Shown here: in pieces, positions 37,815 to 49,769 of the stretch
Layout of the letters: each line of letters begins with the position of its first letter
How positions within the stretch are numbered: position 1 is the stretch's first letter
Source: Flammula alnicola
Taxonomy: Eukaryota > Basidiomycota > Agaricomycetes > Agaricales > Strophariaceae
Assembly (NCBI GenBank): GCA_015499995.1
Contig: JADNRV010000013.1
Coordinates: forward strand, 434,001-498,000
Direction of reading: 5' to 3'
DNA: 64,000 bases
The notes under the pieces: generated by a model
Told to the model about the DNA's origin: nothing
What the model saw: the letters and a program-made list of their open reading frames with translations, nothing else
Databases searched by the model: none
Translations under genes and position numbers: made by a program

Positions 37815-38694
37815 TTAGACTGCGCAGGCATAGCTTCGAGCTTCATGGCTGGAGTTAAGGCTGGAGTCACTTTGAAGACTGTCATGTTGTTTGGTATCCT
37901 GTTTCTCAACGTCTCCCGCCCCCGCTGCGGGATCAGTTTGCGCTTTTGAGAATCGACGTACAAGCACTGCGAGCCCGGAGCCATAGCCGATGACTTGAAA
38001 ACAAATTCAGAAACTGCTCCAACTCTCAATATAAAACTGACATACCAAGTACAGGAATGGCCCAGCTGAATATATTCGCGAACACAACGATTGTGGTGCA
38101 CACAGCCCCCTGATCAAGATCGATATCTTCAGGAAATTAGATTACCGGAAATTTTCAGCAGTCGCTCGGATCTAACTCACTGGGAGAAAAGCATTTGAAC
38201 GACGGGCTTTTGAGAGCAAACAAGAGCGCGATTCCACAATGTGCAAGAATAAGAAACAGAATGCGAGCAGCATCGAGCCACGGCCTGAATGGATGTAAAA
38301 GGCTACATGCACGGAGTTTAACAATCCGTTAAAAGATTAGGATGGAATGGACTTGCAGTATTGGAAGCATTATGACTGTGACAGTATCAATAAACAGCAT
38401 GATTAGAATTAAAGCACCTGTTCTCTGCGGTCAGCCGAATATCAAGAATCAAAGCAAAGATAATCACGTTCGACATGGTTTAAGAGGTCCCATTGGGCGA
38501 AAACAACGACACAGATGAGGATGATCCACAGGAAGCTCAAGAATATGATACAGCCTACATGTTAATCTCAGCTCTGGCTATAATGTCAATATTCTGGAAG
38601 AAAACTCACTGAAGGCAATGGAGCGAAGCCGAAGAAATAAAGTGGGTTGAGATGATTGAATTTGCTCGCCGGGAATTTGTTTGACTTCCTGCAT
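37815..38694 (-). CDS. MARVEL-like four-helix membrane protein
   Basis: Six or seven short exons from the ATG at 38694 (MQEVKQIPGEQIQSS). Hydrophobic segments in order are ILFLSFLWIILICVVVFAQW, NVIIFALILDIR with ALILIMLFIDTVTVIMLP, ARILFLILAHCGIALLFAL, and VVFANIFSWAIPVLVIGYG. A Cys-bearing loop (SFKCFSP...CTT) lies before the last helix. The cytoplasmic tail is short, hydrophilic and Ser/Asp-rich, ending YACAV at 37815. The exon-by-exon helix layout matches the three genes at 8-16 kb, although this one lacks their long tails. Function unknown; the family call rests on topology. Confidence 0.6.
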
Positions 38695-40001
38695 GGTCGT
38701 GAGATGGAACTGCCAGCGAGTCGAGGGGCCGTCGTGATTATCGTATATGTAATAGTCGTGGATGTTGGAAAGGATTCGTCGATGGGAAAAGAATGAAATA
38801 CTTCGCTCAACTACCAGAGAAGACGAGTATGGGTCTAAGAAAGAAATGAAGTTCAGAAACCAAGATGGGAGACGGTGGCTTGCACTAGGAAGACATGGGT
38901 GGCATTGTTCGAAATGCCTCGTGCATGTCTACTCGAGTAAGGCCTATATTTAGAAAACAAAAACGCGCCACCCGCAGTCACGTGGTCAATCCTTATTTGC
39001 TCACTGGCAGCGTTGTACAATGTTACTGTTGCACAACCTTGTACAACTTAGCTCAAGCTTCAAACCTCCCACTGTATCATACTTGGGATATTTGCATCAA
39101 AGCATCAGTTACTTTCTAACGCTCGACACAACTGCACCTATCCCATCTGACTCCTTTCACTAAACGTTGCTCGCTTAAATCACAGCCTGAGCAGTGGTAA
39201 TGGACGTTTGAAAGCCGAACATTTAGTTCACTGGCTTGCCGAATTGCCCTGTTTGCATGAGGCGAGGCTTTCAGCCCCATTTCGCCTTTATTTACACTTT
39301 GATACCAACCTAATAAGAGATCTACGCAGCCTTCGTGGATAACGATGCGCGAGTTCCGTAACATTTCACAGCAAAGAGGTCCGACAATTCTTGACTAGCG
39401 CTCTTGGGGTTGTTAATGAACTTTGGCGCTCAGGCTAAAATGATATTATGCAGTACTTTCTCGTTGGCAAATAAACTGCCCGGTGCGTGCTCGGGGCCTT
39501 TGATTTTTTTCAAGTTAATGATCTAAAATTAACAACCAGCTCCCCCAAAGATTAGCCGGCCTTTTCGAAATTCAGCATAAGTACAGTATATGATATTAAC
39601 CTTACAGTCAATGCCAGTGATGCAGCAAAGGAAGCGCCTCATACGCGGCCGATGGATCGGCCTCCCAAAACCTGAAGCAAGTGGGGCCGCAGAAGCTGCA
39701 GGTGGGTCCAGTGTGACCAAGAAACGACTCGGAAAAATCAATTGCGCAGAGCTCTGTCAATATATATATTCCTAACGGTAACCTTGCTCCATTTCCGGTC
39801 CTCTCTGCTCCCTACGCAACTAACGTTATTTTTTGACGTCTTTTATGCTTATGCTTCCTCCTTCTCATTTGGGAATGATTTTATGAATGGACATGTTGAT
39901 TTATGATACTTATTACCAGTGGTATCGCTATCAATGTATATATCTTGTGTCGGCTTCCAGGTATAAATACACTATACAGTTCTGATTCATGATGGCACTG
40001 C
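38695..40001. other. gene-poor interval, nothing supported
   Basis: 1.3 kb between two minus-strand genes. Open stretches at 39116-39364, 39529-39741 and 39590-39775 are short, lack domains and have no consistent splice partners. Confidence 0.45.
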
Positions 40002-41914
40002 TCAGACACATGTCATAGAGGCAAGGACCCTTTCCAGAACTTCGGCGGCTTGCTGGCAGTCTTTCAACGTATTGTACAACGGCGCAGGCGCCAGACGGAT
40101 CACATCAGGCTCGCGTTCATCGCCGATCACCCCGTATTTCGAGAGGTAATCGAACACTGTCCTCATCGTCTCCGATCCAATAGGCAGAAAGAGTAACGAC
40201 AACTGTGCGCCACGCGCAGAGGGCTCGTCAGGCGTGATGATCGTAAACCCAATCTTCGTCCCCTTTTGCGGCACCTCGAACTGTGGAACGAAATATTTCG
40301 ATTGCTTCAGCAGTTTCTCCAATGCCCCTGTCAGCTGCAGGGAGCGCTCTCTCAGAGGCAGCATCATCCCCGCTTTTTGGAAGACACGCAAAGAGCCGAG
40401 GAGAGAGGCGACTGCGAGCGCACTAGGATTTGACTGTTGAAATCCCTGCGCACCCTTGATAGGCGAGAATTTAGGCGGCATGGCGAATCGTGTGGCGAGC
40501 TCGTGCCCCCACCACCCCGCAAATCTGGAGTGATTGATAGCGTGTTTCAAAACACCGTAATTATTTCATGTATGCATAAAGATGAACTCACTTGGGTTGT
40601 TCAATTTCGTGCCATTTCTGGTGGATGAAGAGGCCCGCGATGCCTCCTGGGCCCGCGTTGACGTATTTGTATGTGCAGAATACGGCAAAGTCCACGTTCC
40701 AATCGTGCAACGAGAGAGGCACGTTTCCGATGGCATGGGCGAGATCCCATCCACAGATACAACCCTAAACTCCAAAGATATCAATCAGCACAGGAAGCGT
40801 GAATCATGAAAATTTAAAATGGGTGGAAAAGAAATAAAGTCGAATAAGGAATAATCAACGCGAGAAAAATAATAGCAGCTTTTTCGTATTATGGGATTTT
40901 ACATTCTAATTATGTATAAAAAGTAAAGAATGAGAATTTACCTTATCTTGCGCCTTCTTTGTAATGGCTTGCATAGGGAACCATTGTCCGGTGTAGTATT
41001 GAACCCCACTGAATAAAACGAGCGCGATGGAGTCCCCTTCCCGGTCGAGAATATCGAGGATGTCCTGCTCTCTAAGAGTGTATTCGCCCTTCCGAGGAGA
41101 TACCTCGAGGATGGCCGTAGCCGGGTCGAGACCATGTGCGAAGGCCTGCGACGCAAAAGCATACTACATGAAAAAGTGAAGCGGACAATGTGCAGGGTTT
41201 TTTCATTCTAATGCAAGGAGGGAACTTACTTGATCCGAGGGGAAGGCGTGTGCTTCGCAAAGGATCTTAAAGCGAGTGGGGATAGGTTTGTAGAAAGAGT
41301 CCATCATCAGATGCAAGTTGCTGGTCAACGTGCCCATGCACGCGACTTCTATTTCGCTTGCCCCTATGGACGAAAGCGTAAGTCTCTCCTCGAATGAACA
41401 GGTAGAGATATTAAATTTCTCACCGATGAGCTCTGCGAGCAGGGGGTTGACCTCATCACAGCACTTTACCCAAGGGCGATTCTGAGGATGGGAAAAGTGT
41501 CCTGTGACGGCACTATTAAATGAAATTCATTGGGGTATATGGGAAGGTATGGGAAATATACAGGGCAAGAAATTCGGGCATGACAAGGAGTACGAAATGT
41601 GAGATTATTGACTTCCAAAGAGGGCCGACTGGCGACGGATATGAATGCGCACCGTTTGCCCCATGCGTCTAGCTCTTCCTGAACTAGTGTAGACGAAGAT
41701 TGGGATAGCAGCCCAAGAGAGTTCCCACACAAGTATGTGCATTTATTTTCTAGAAAGGTAGCGAATTAGTTTGAGTATGAAGAGAAGATATGAAAGCAAC
41801 GGCAACGAGGTACGACATACCGCCATCCGTTCGTAAGGTTGCGCCGATATCCCTGTTGGTTGGGACGATAAAATCGTTGCTCAAGGGTATATCAAGGTTA
41901 TTCTGTGCGGACAT
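40002..41914 (-). CDS. BNA5: kynureninase
   Basis: PLP enzyme cleaving 3-hydroxykynurenine to 3-hydroxyanthranilate on the tryptophan-to-NAD path. The ATG at 41914 gives [15 protein letters not shown]. Diagnostic segments in order: [88 protein letters not shown], and the PLP-lysine region [12 protein letters not shown] followed by [13 protein letters not shown]. The C-terminal exon (40002-40520) encodes the small domain. Seven or so exons with short introns. It is divergent from kynurenine 3-monooxygenase, whose product it uses. All catalytic motifs are present. Confidence 0.93.
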
Positions 41915-42161
41915 TGGATACGGGTTTACGAAATATATTCTGAGTTGACCGTCAGAGCGAGAGAGATTTTATGAGAGAGTTACTAAGATCCGGACTAAGG
42001 AAGAGGAGAGATTAGATTAGTATCGTTATCTAATCTAACCAGTAGCGATCGGTCGTCGTCACTCACTTCGGCCGTACGGCTCCTTGGAAAAATATGATTC
42101 CGTTCCGGTTGCAAAATTCGTAGATGCTGACTACTGCACTACATATCTAACCCGTATCTCT
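41915..42161. promoter_or_regulatory. shared bidirectional promoter of BNA5 and BNA4
   Basis: Only 247 bp separates the divergent start codons of two consecutive kynurenine-pathway enzymes, so one region must drive both. No specific operator site was recognised. Confidence 0.6.
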
Positions 42162-44081
42162 ATGTCTACGACACCAACATCGAAGAAGGCGATTGTCGTC
42201 GGGGCAGGCCCTGTTGGCTGTCTTACTGCACTGGCGCTCGCGAAGCGTGGCTGGTCCGTCGATCTCTACGAAGGACGTCCAGGTTAGTCATTCCGCTGAT
42301 ACTGACGCTTGAGTATCATTAGCGTTAGCATTTTTGCCTTTAGCTGATACTCTACTTCGACTGATTTATTTTAGATATCCGTCTTGCCTCGTCCAAGGCC
42401 GCCATGGAGCAGCGTTCCATCAACTTGGCCATCTCCCACCGGGGTATTGCTGCTTTAGAATCAATCGAACCAGCGGCGGCCCAGCGATTTCTTCAGTCCG
42501 CAATACCCATGCGCGGTCGCATGATTCATAAACTCTCCGGAGAATTAGATAGTCAGCTTTACGACAGAGATGGACAGGTGCGTGAAGGGCATTTGTTCCC
42601 TTGTTTCATTGTTCAACCCACCCGCTTTATTTCTGTCCTGCGCAGTGTATAAATTCCATCGATCGGTCGCTTCTCAATGAAGGGCTACTGAAAGACGCAG
42701 ACGCTTCTCCCAACGTCCGTGTATTTTTCAACCACAGGGTCATTGCGGCCGATTTCGATAAGAAGACAATAGCTATCCGCGACACAATTTCCAACACGGA
42801 ATTTTCGGTAGAGTTTGACCTATGTGTTGGTGCGGACGGCAGTTATTCTATTATTCGACGACAAATGATGCGTGTGGTTAGGTAAGGCACGACTTCTTTT
42901 TTCGTGCCGTTCTGTTGATTTTCCCATCAACTCTCCCTGACATTAACATTCCGTTAGAATGAATTATCAACAGGAATACATCAGGGACGAATATCTCGAA
43001 TTGACAATGCCGGCAGGCCGGGACCATAATGGTCAACCGACGTTTCTACTCGACCCGAATCATCTTCACATATGGCCTCGCCATTCGTTCATGCTCATCG
43101 CTCTCCCAAACAAAGTAAAGTCCCATGTGTGACGTTTATGCTTTTTTCATTTAAATTTATTCTTATCAAGGACAAAACATTTACATGCACTTTATTTGCA
43201 CCCTCCGCCGAGCTTGATCGCCTCTGTACCGCCGACAGTATACTCTCCTGGTTTAAATTATATTTCCCTGACGCGGTCCGCGCTATTGGCGAGAAATCAC
43301 TGGTGGAAGATTTCTTGCAGAATCCCAGGAGTCCTCTGATTTGTATAAAGGTAAATTTATCCTTGGCTTACGAGCAAGTGAATGTGATTGTAACCACCTG
43401 TGTGATATTTTTGGCAGGCAAACCAATACCACTACAAAGATCGCGCCATTATCTTGGGAGACGCAGCGCATTCTATGGTTCCTTTTTACGGTCAAGGTTT
43501 GAATGCGGGTCTCGAGGACGTCAGAATTTTGTCAACTCTTCTAGATGAGGAAGGGGTTACATCAACACATCCGATCTATGATCAGAATAATCAAGATCGA
43601 CGTTTATCCAACGCCCTTCAACGTTATACAGACACTAGACACGAGGATCTCATCGCCATTTCAGATCTAGCCATGAATAACTAGTGGGTCTCTTCTCCAT
43701 CGCGATCTCGCGGGAAGAGTTGTTGATATATCTCTTGACAGTGTCGAGATGCGCTATTCGGTAACTCTTCTTAGTTATTTGTTCAGAAAGACGCTGGACA
43801 ATTGTCTATATTCCCTGACCTCGCCTCGGATGGTTCCTCTGGCAACCCTTATCCCGACACTGGCCACCCGTCCTTATCCTCCAGGTAAACCTAAAGGATG
43901 GCTTCCATTATATACTATGGTCACATTCCGGCCGGATATCAGTTACGCTATTGTGAAGCAAAAGGCAGCACGCCAGTCAACCATCCTGACTGGGTTAAGC
44001 TGGATAGGAGTATCTGTGTTTGGGGCGGCGGGAGCGTGGCTAACACGAAAAATGTTGGTATATTATTTACGACGACAGTAA
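42162..44081 (+). CDS. BNA4: kynurenine 3-monooxygenase
   Basis: FAD- and NADPH-dependent hydroxylase converting kynurenine to 3-hydroxykynurenine at the mitochondrial outer membrane. Seven exons give 500 aa: 42162-42282, 42375-42577, 42646-42881, 42958-43114, 43171-43350, 43418-43683 and 43742-44081. The Rossmann fold opens with [26 protein letters not shown] is the family signature, [13 protein letters not shown] is the DG motif, and [20 protein letters not shown] is the GD flavin motif. The C-terminus ends in a hydrophobic helix ([18 protein letters not shown]) and a basic tail, the membrane anchor. The penultimate intron begins inside an apparent TAG (43682-43684), so a naive reading stops 111 codons early. 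Confidence 0.93.
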
Positions 44082-44207
44082 ATGAACGTCAAACCTTGTT
44101 ATCCCAGAACAGCGGGCATGATTCCAATATATCTGTCTTCCAGCAGCATTGGCTGCGTAATTGTGCCGAAGAATAATCAACAGGCTGAAGGGCTCCAGGG
44201 GCTGAAT
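44082..44207. other. convergent 3' flanks
   Basis: Short gap between the monooxygenase stop and the proposed end of the AT-hook gene. No feature seen. Confidence 0.4.
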
Positions 44208-45252
44208 CTAGAAGTTCTCCAGAAGCCCTCGAATCTCGTCAGCGGTGTCATCTTCCCATGACTTCTTTAGAGCGTGTTTGTTGATTCGTCTCCTTGGTCG
44301 TCATATCTCCAAAAGAATAATTCAACATGAGGCTCACAGGGCTGGTAAAGAAAGTGGGCTGTACACAAATACACACCTGTTCTAAGAAGATGGGGTAGGA
44401 TCGTATGTACAATACCGTAAATAACGAGTGGAAAGCGGTGATAATATTTGTCCGTTTCATGTAGTTCAACTTGGCGAAGGAAGTCGGGGAAATCATGTCG
44501 GTCATAAGTTGCCTAGACTAAGGATGCACAGCATAGGGAGGAGTTCAAGATAGAAGGCCAAGCGACTGGTAGAAAAGAAAAGTAGAGGGCGGTCGAGATG
44601 GGTGAGATCGAGGACCGACGTACAACTAAGCTGTCGCCTTCTTCGGTGGTCGCCCTCGTTTCTTCTTCGTGCTCGATTCGCCTGTATCGCCACTATTTGT
44701 AGCTTCCCCTGCTGCGGGTTTAGGTTTGGGAGGTCGTCCCCTCGGTCGTTTCGCAGGTGGTTCCTCGCCTGCGTCTTCTTTCTTCTCCTGCGAATACATA
44801 CAGAAAATCAACGTGGGTTCTCCGAACAGAGAACAAGGACGAGAAGCAGTAACGTGGGTGAGATGCTTACTTTCGGGGGACGGCCGCGTTTCCGTTGGAC
44901 AGTCGGTGTGGTGGGACTGTCAGGAGCAGACGACGATGCGCCTGCTTTCTTGTTCTTACTACCCTTTGGGCGACCCCGGCCGCGTTTGGCAGGTGTAGCG
45001 TTTGAAGCGCCTGGATAAATATAACAAAATCACCTCTCGCCATTAGCACGGATGTTCCTATCGGCCTTCATCGAGTTGGGACGCAAGAAAAAGAGGGCTT
45101 GAAATGCGCATGCGCACGCGGAAATTAGCGGAAGGCGAACGTGTGCTCTTACCAGGCTCTGCGTCATCTGTCGCATGGTTGGGATCTGCTAGTTCGTCAA
45201 CCGACTGCTTATCCACGTTCTCATCGTGTGCCTCCTTCGGGGACGTCGACAT
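44208..45252 (-). CDS. AT-hook DNA-binding protein with an uncharacterised C-terminal region
   Basis: ATG at 45252 (MSTSPKEAHDEN). Exons 45153-45252, 44871-45010 and 44626-44787 encode an acidic N-terminus and then four AT-hooks (KRGRGRPKG, RKRGRPPK, KRPRGRPPKP, KKRGRPPKK), indicating binding to the minor groove of AT-rich DNA. In the strict frame the protein stops at 44626 after 133 aa. A one-base insertion near 44634 would bypass that stop, reach a GTACGT donor, and splice in phase to DRHDFPDFLRQVELHET and YYHRFPLVIYG. A further coding-like segment ends SWEDDTADEIRGLLENF at 44208. I think the longer protein is real, but its last exons are not fully resolved. No family is recognised for the C-terminal part. 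Confidence 0.65.
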
Positions 45253-45897
45253 TGGGTATGCGGCGCGCGATGACGGCGTTGGGGGCAGGGGTAAGGGAGG
45301 TTGGCCGCCCTGGGATGGAACTGGTTCGAGAAAGAGGAAAGGAAGTGGGGAAAAGATGAGAGGGCCGGCTTTAATGAACAATTCCCTGCCGTTTTTAGAA
45401 CAAATCGAAAATGTATTGTTCCCTCACGTCCATTTGTGAGCCAAACCCAGATTTTTATTATTATCGTTGAAGCAATCTTCCTGTTCGTAGCCTTTTTACC
45501 CCTGATTTTGGGGGGGGGGGGGTTAGTTACTCACGTAATGAAATGTTGTTGAACAGGAGAAAGCCGAATTTGGCGGCGAGAGCCAATGTCGGGGCGGTGA
45601 CTGCCACAGGCAACCTTGGATCATGCAAGCACATGGAAATCTGCCAGCGTTGGCATTCCTCAATTATCCAATGCTCCCCCTTATTTTCCGCTCGGATATT
45701 TCTCCTTTTTTCATCAGGAATTAGTTACGCCAACCGCCGATCAGAACGATGACATCGAAGAAAGTTGAAATATCAATTCAGCGCGGCCTTATCCCGCGGG
45801 GCATCAATATTGGAGCCGAGTTTCAATTATATCACAACGGCATACTCGGCATCCTCCACGACATCACTTCCCCTCATTCACTGCTCTCCTCCTCTTA
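45253..45897. other. divergent promoter region
   Basis: Between the AT-hook gene and the OS-9 gene. Contains a 13-G run and AT-rich stretches. An ATG-led frame at 45750-45899 (49 codons) overlaps the OS-9 leader in another frame and has no domain. Confidence 0.45.
45510..45522 (+). repeat. G13 homopolymer
   Basis: Thirteen consecutive G in the upstream region of the OS-9 gene. It has the same length as the run at 15765-15777. Confidence 0.9.
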
Positions 45898-47983
45898 ATG
45901 CGCGTCTGTTCTTAATTGCTGCTTGCCTCGCGACTGCCTCTGCCCGTCTCCTCCACTCTCTCCCAGAGGATACCTATGCCTTCCCCAAGTTTCGTGTCGC
46001 CTTTCTAAATGGCCTCCCTGTCCTCAACCAGACTGCTGAGCGATGGCTGAGAGAAGGTCTCCGCGGTGGTGAACTAGAGTTTCTTGACCAACCATGGAAG
46101 GACGGCGACTGGAGCCCATCCTCACACCCAAAAGAAATTGGTGCAGGTGATGATGAACCACCCACCCACGAACCTGTGTCCTCCAGCCCTGACGTATGTC
46201 TTCGCTTTCCAACACCCATCCCACAACTCAAAAACTCTATGCCAGTCCCCACCCCCAGTGAATAGCGATTATGCACTAGAGCACATGAAGATGGGACCGT
46301 GGGACTCATACCTCTGTCTAATACCTAAACCCTTGGAGAATATTCCTTCACTCCAGGAAGAGGATTCGGACGCCGATGTGACGCCAGCACGAAGCTGGTC
46401 CCTGCTTCAGCCACTCTCCGGAACATGTCTTTACGTGTGTTCTCATTTGACTTCGGAATGTCGGTCCAATCTAACCTTAACTTGTTCTCTCCACCAAAGC
46501 ACCGTCAAGGCTGGTTCACCTATTCCTACTGCCATAACGATGAAATCCGACAATTTAAAGAGTTGGTTCCCGCGCAAGGTCGTTTTCCAGGTAATTTCTC
46601 CGCCCCTCTTTCCCATTCTCGTCTCGCCGCGCTGTTGTATTTTAATTCTCCGGTGAAACCCCCGTATTCTTCTCTCACCCCTTTTGAAACCAATCAATCC
46701 TCCTTCCTTAGTTCTCCCTGATTTCCTTTTTTTATCCGCGTTCTTATTCATTTTGTCCAATATTTTCCCATTTGGAAGCAAGGGACGGGCCTTGGCGGCC
46801 TCTTCTTTCGCTAAAACTATGCGTTAACATCAGTGGTGTTCCCTGGGACAAACTTCCATCATACACCAGCTTTTGGACGTTTTACTGATTCTGATTGTCC
46901 ACAATTTATTTATTATTATAATGCAGGGACGTACAAGCCAGAAGAGGACCCTGAGGTAATTGTTAACCTGAATGTTTATAGTTCATTGCATTGACCTTGT
47001 TCCTAAATCATTTAGTGGGAATCCTATACTTTAGGCCGCGCTCCTCGTAATCCGGAGCCTGGGGCAGACTTGACAGTGGCTGAACAAAGTGCCCAAGCGG
47101 CCAATTTAGAGCTCGCCCGGAGTGCTGGTTCACGATATCTCGTGCAAAGATGGGCCGACGGGACCACTTGTGACAAGACAGGCAACCCTCGTGAAGTGGA
47201 AGTTCAGGTGAATTTTATAGTTTTCGCATTTGCTATAATTTCGCTCACGGCGTCTGATTTTATTTATTTGAAAATCTCTCTGCTTTGCCCACCTGACGTC
47301 GCCTTATTTTGCCCTCCGGCCCCCCTCTATCCATTTCGACCACGACACGACAAACCGTGTGTGCGGACATGTGCTATACTTAGTTCCACTGCTCGATGGA
47401 AATGACAGACCACGTCTTGTTTGTGAAGGAAACGAAAACGTGTTCGTATGTGCTCGTAGTGCATACCCCACGTCTCTGTGGAGAGCCGGGATTTAAATCT
47501 CGCCGTGACGCGGGAGGCGAAGCCGAGATACGCTGTCGCGAAATCGTCGACACCCAGCCGCAAGGACAGATCAACCTGCCGAAGGCTGACCACCCGGTCA
47601 AGTTCCCACTACGCAAAACTGTCCTCCCTGCAGCGCAAGCAGCGGCGAAGGGCGACAAGGGCACCGGTAGCGGGGAGCCGCTGACGGCCAAGGAGAAGAT
47701 GTTCAACGACTTTCTACGCAAGACCTTGGAAGCACTCGTCGCATCGGACGGAGTGACTGCTACAGGCAACGAGGTTGAGGGCGAATTCGTTCTCGAGATG
47801 GAGGACGCAGACGCATCGTCGATCGAGAGCGACCGGCTCATCGATGCACTCCGGGCTGCGGGTTACAACGTCCAAACGGAGGTCATCAAGGTCGATCCCG
47901 ACAAGAATGGCAAAAAGGGCGATAAAAAGCAGGAAAAGAAGGTGCCCGGCAGGAAACCAGATCCACGGCGAGATGAGCTATAG
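45898..47983 (+). CDS. YOS9: ER lectin OS-9/Yos9 (ERAD substrate receptor)
   Basis: MRH-domain lectin of the ER lumen that hands misfolded glycoproteins to the Hrd1 ubiquitin ligase. The N-terminus has a signal-peptide core (RLFLIAACLATASA), then the family opening FRVAFLNGLPVLNQTAERWL. The MRH domain spans several exons with GTCLY, QGWFTYSYCHND, YLVQRWADGTTCDKTG, FHC and ETKTCSYVLVVHTPRLC, giving the six Cys and the glycan-binding Gln, Arg, Glu and Tyr. The long C-terminal exon ends RRDEL, an HDEL-like ER retrieval signal. No ATG lies in frame before the signal core; the ATG at 45898 is one frame off, and one extra base after it would make MRRLFLIAAC. I take that as the start with a consensus deletion at about 45902. 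Introns of 50-150 bp. Confidence 0.88.
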
Positions 47984-48278
47984 TCGACGCTTTTGTAGAT
48001 CTCTGGGCATGCACTTGCTTTTTTTGCTTTCTGTACTTTTACGAACTAGCGTAACGCTTAAAGTTATAATTATTCTAGGGGGAGTGCTCGCGGGAGTTTA
48101 CTTTCCTCTCAGAGATTTGAATATGAGAAATCTCTGTACGGTTATGGTAATGTCTCTGCAGTCTTATTGTAGCTCTAAAGACGTGTATATTTTTATGATC
48201 AAGTTATACAGTCTCTGTCGGGCCCGAGAGAGGACAAGAGATTGGTGCAGATAGACATTGGCTAATTCAATTGCGCAC

Positions 48279-48745
48279 TTACCAAGGTTCGGAATTCATT
48301 GAATTAGTAGAAAACCGTTCCAAGACTTTCTCGCACTCCGTTGTGTTGCTTGACATGGCTTCGACTTGGACCGTGGCTGCCATCATGCCTGCAAGTCAAT
48401 TTACAAATAGAGAGGGGTAATACATATTACACACACACAAGTAGACATCTTACCAATGCACATCTGTCGACGAACTCTAGGGCGTGTGTGTGGCAGGCGA
48501 GGTTCTGGATTTTTTTAATTACCGTCCACGGAGCAGGATGGTACCTCCGAAGGGCACGTTGCGTGATTATTTCGAGGACGGACTCGCAGGGTGGGGTTCA
48601 GGTCAATTGCCAACTGCGGCAACTGCGCATATGCGATCAGCATTCTGTGCTTTTCGTTGATCGTGAGGCTAGTGAGATTCAGAAGGACAGACTCCCAGAA
48701 ACTCGCGTGATTTCCTATGCCAGTGTGAGTGAGAAGAAAGGTCGA
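48279..48745 (-). CDS. hypothetical protein, gene model incomplete
   Basis: Several minus-strand segments look coding and join at consensus splice sites, but no family is recognised. One segment (about 48590-48710) reads SVLLNLTSLTINEKHRMLIA and YAQLPQLAIDLNP. The next, in another frame, reads ESVLEIITQRALRRYHPAP and is spliced to MCIG. The last exon reads MMAATVQVEAMSSNTTECEK and ends NSMNSEPW at 48279. The frame change between the first two segments has no intron and needs two bases added or one removed. The 5' end is unknown; a short ATG exon at about 49040-49060 (MGQLE, then a GTACAT donor) could belong. It may be a real small gene downstream of OS-9, convergent with it. Confidence 0.35.
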
Positions 48746-48799
48746 GGCAAACCCCACAGGCAGTTGCAAGAGGCAAGAGGGGTAAAATAGATATTATAA

Positions 48800-49769
48800 C
48801 GAGAGAAAAAAATAGTATTGGATCCAGTATAAATTCGAACCGAAACATGCATATGCGCGTAGTGACACTGACATAACAAAAAAGGGAGTCTGCAGGCAGG
48901 AGGACACCGACATGTAGAAAAAATGTAAAGAGTAAAAGACAAGAAGAAAAAATTCTAATGGCATGTAAACAGCGTAGGTTTATGTAAAGAAGAAGAAAAA
49001 ATAATAGGAGGCTTTGTAAAACCAAGAAAGGAAGGAAAATGTACCTCGAGTTGTCCCATGGCAGTTGTAATACTAAGAGCTGTAATAGTAGACGCATGGA
49101 GGGCGAACAGTTGTATAGAAGAGGGGCAAAGGAAAGAACAATATAAAAAAAGAAGATAGGTAATAGATATGTAAGGGGCGGAGAACGAGAACGGGGCGGA
49201 GATGGAGAGTGTCTTCAAGATACGCGTAGAGTTACGAGCGTCGGCATGCAAATCATGTCAGATCGTGAATTCGCGGAGAGAGGTCGAGTGTGCGTGCTGG
49301 AGTTGACAGGCCAGTCAGGCGGGCAGGAGAAGGCCAGCAGACGGCTGCGCAAGAAGGCGATGCGTGCGCGGATAGATGGACGCGCACGCAAGACGACAGA
49401 TTAAGTAGGTAAAGTGGGAAGGGTCCGGGTGGGCACAGGCATGACGAATGTGTGAGAGAGTAAAAAACAACGGCGACGGCGATGGCGGCTACGACGAGGA
49501 CGACGAGGACGATGATAACAAGGAAACGGGCAAGGCTCGGCGCAAGGAATAATTACGGGGAAGGGGTAGGTGGCGAAGACGAAGGAATAAGAGATGAAGC
49601 ATATAACAAGAGAGAAAAACACAAAATAAAATCCAAGCCCGCCCGCATCCTCTCGCCAAAACGTGCCACACCCAAACCAATCACCGTCATTGTCATCGTA
49701 GTCATCGTAGTCGTCTCTCCTGTGCCGCGCATCCCTCCAACTTTCCGTTTCCGTTTCCCCCACCCCACC
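48800..49769. other. intergenic region, pyrimidine-rich on the minus strand
   Basis: Strong strand bias: A/G-rich on plus. Open stretches at 48669-49251 (minus) are low-complexity Leu/Phe/Ser translations of that bias. 49440-49770 is GC-rich 3' flank of the kinase gene. Confidence 0.4.

Noticed and set aside
48669..49251. Minus-strand Leu/Phe-rich frames resembling membrane proteins
   Set aside because: Low-complexity translation of a pyrimidine-rich strand without splice or start support.
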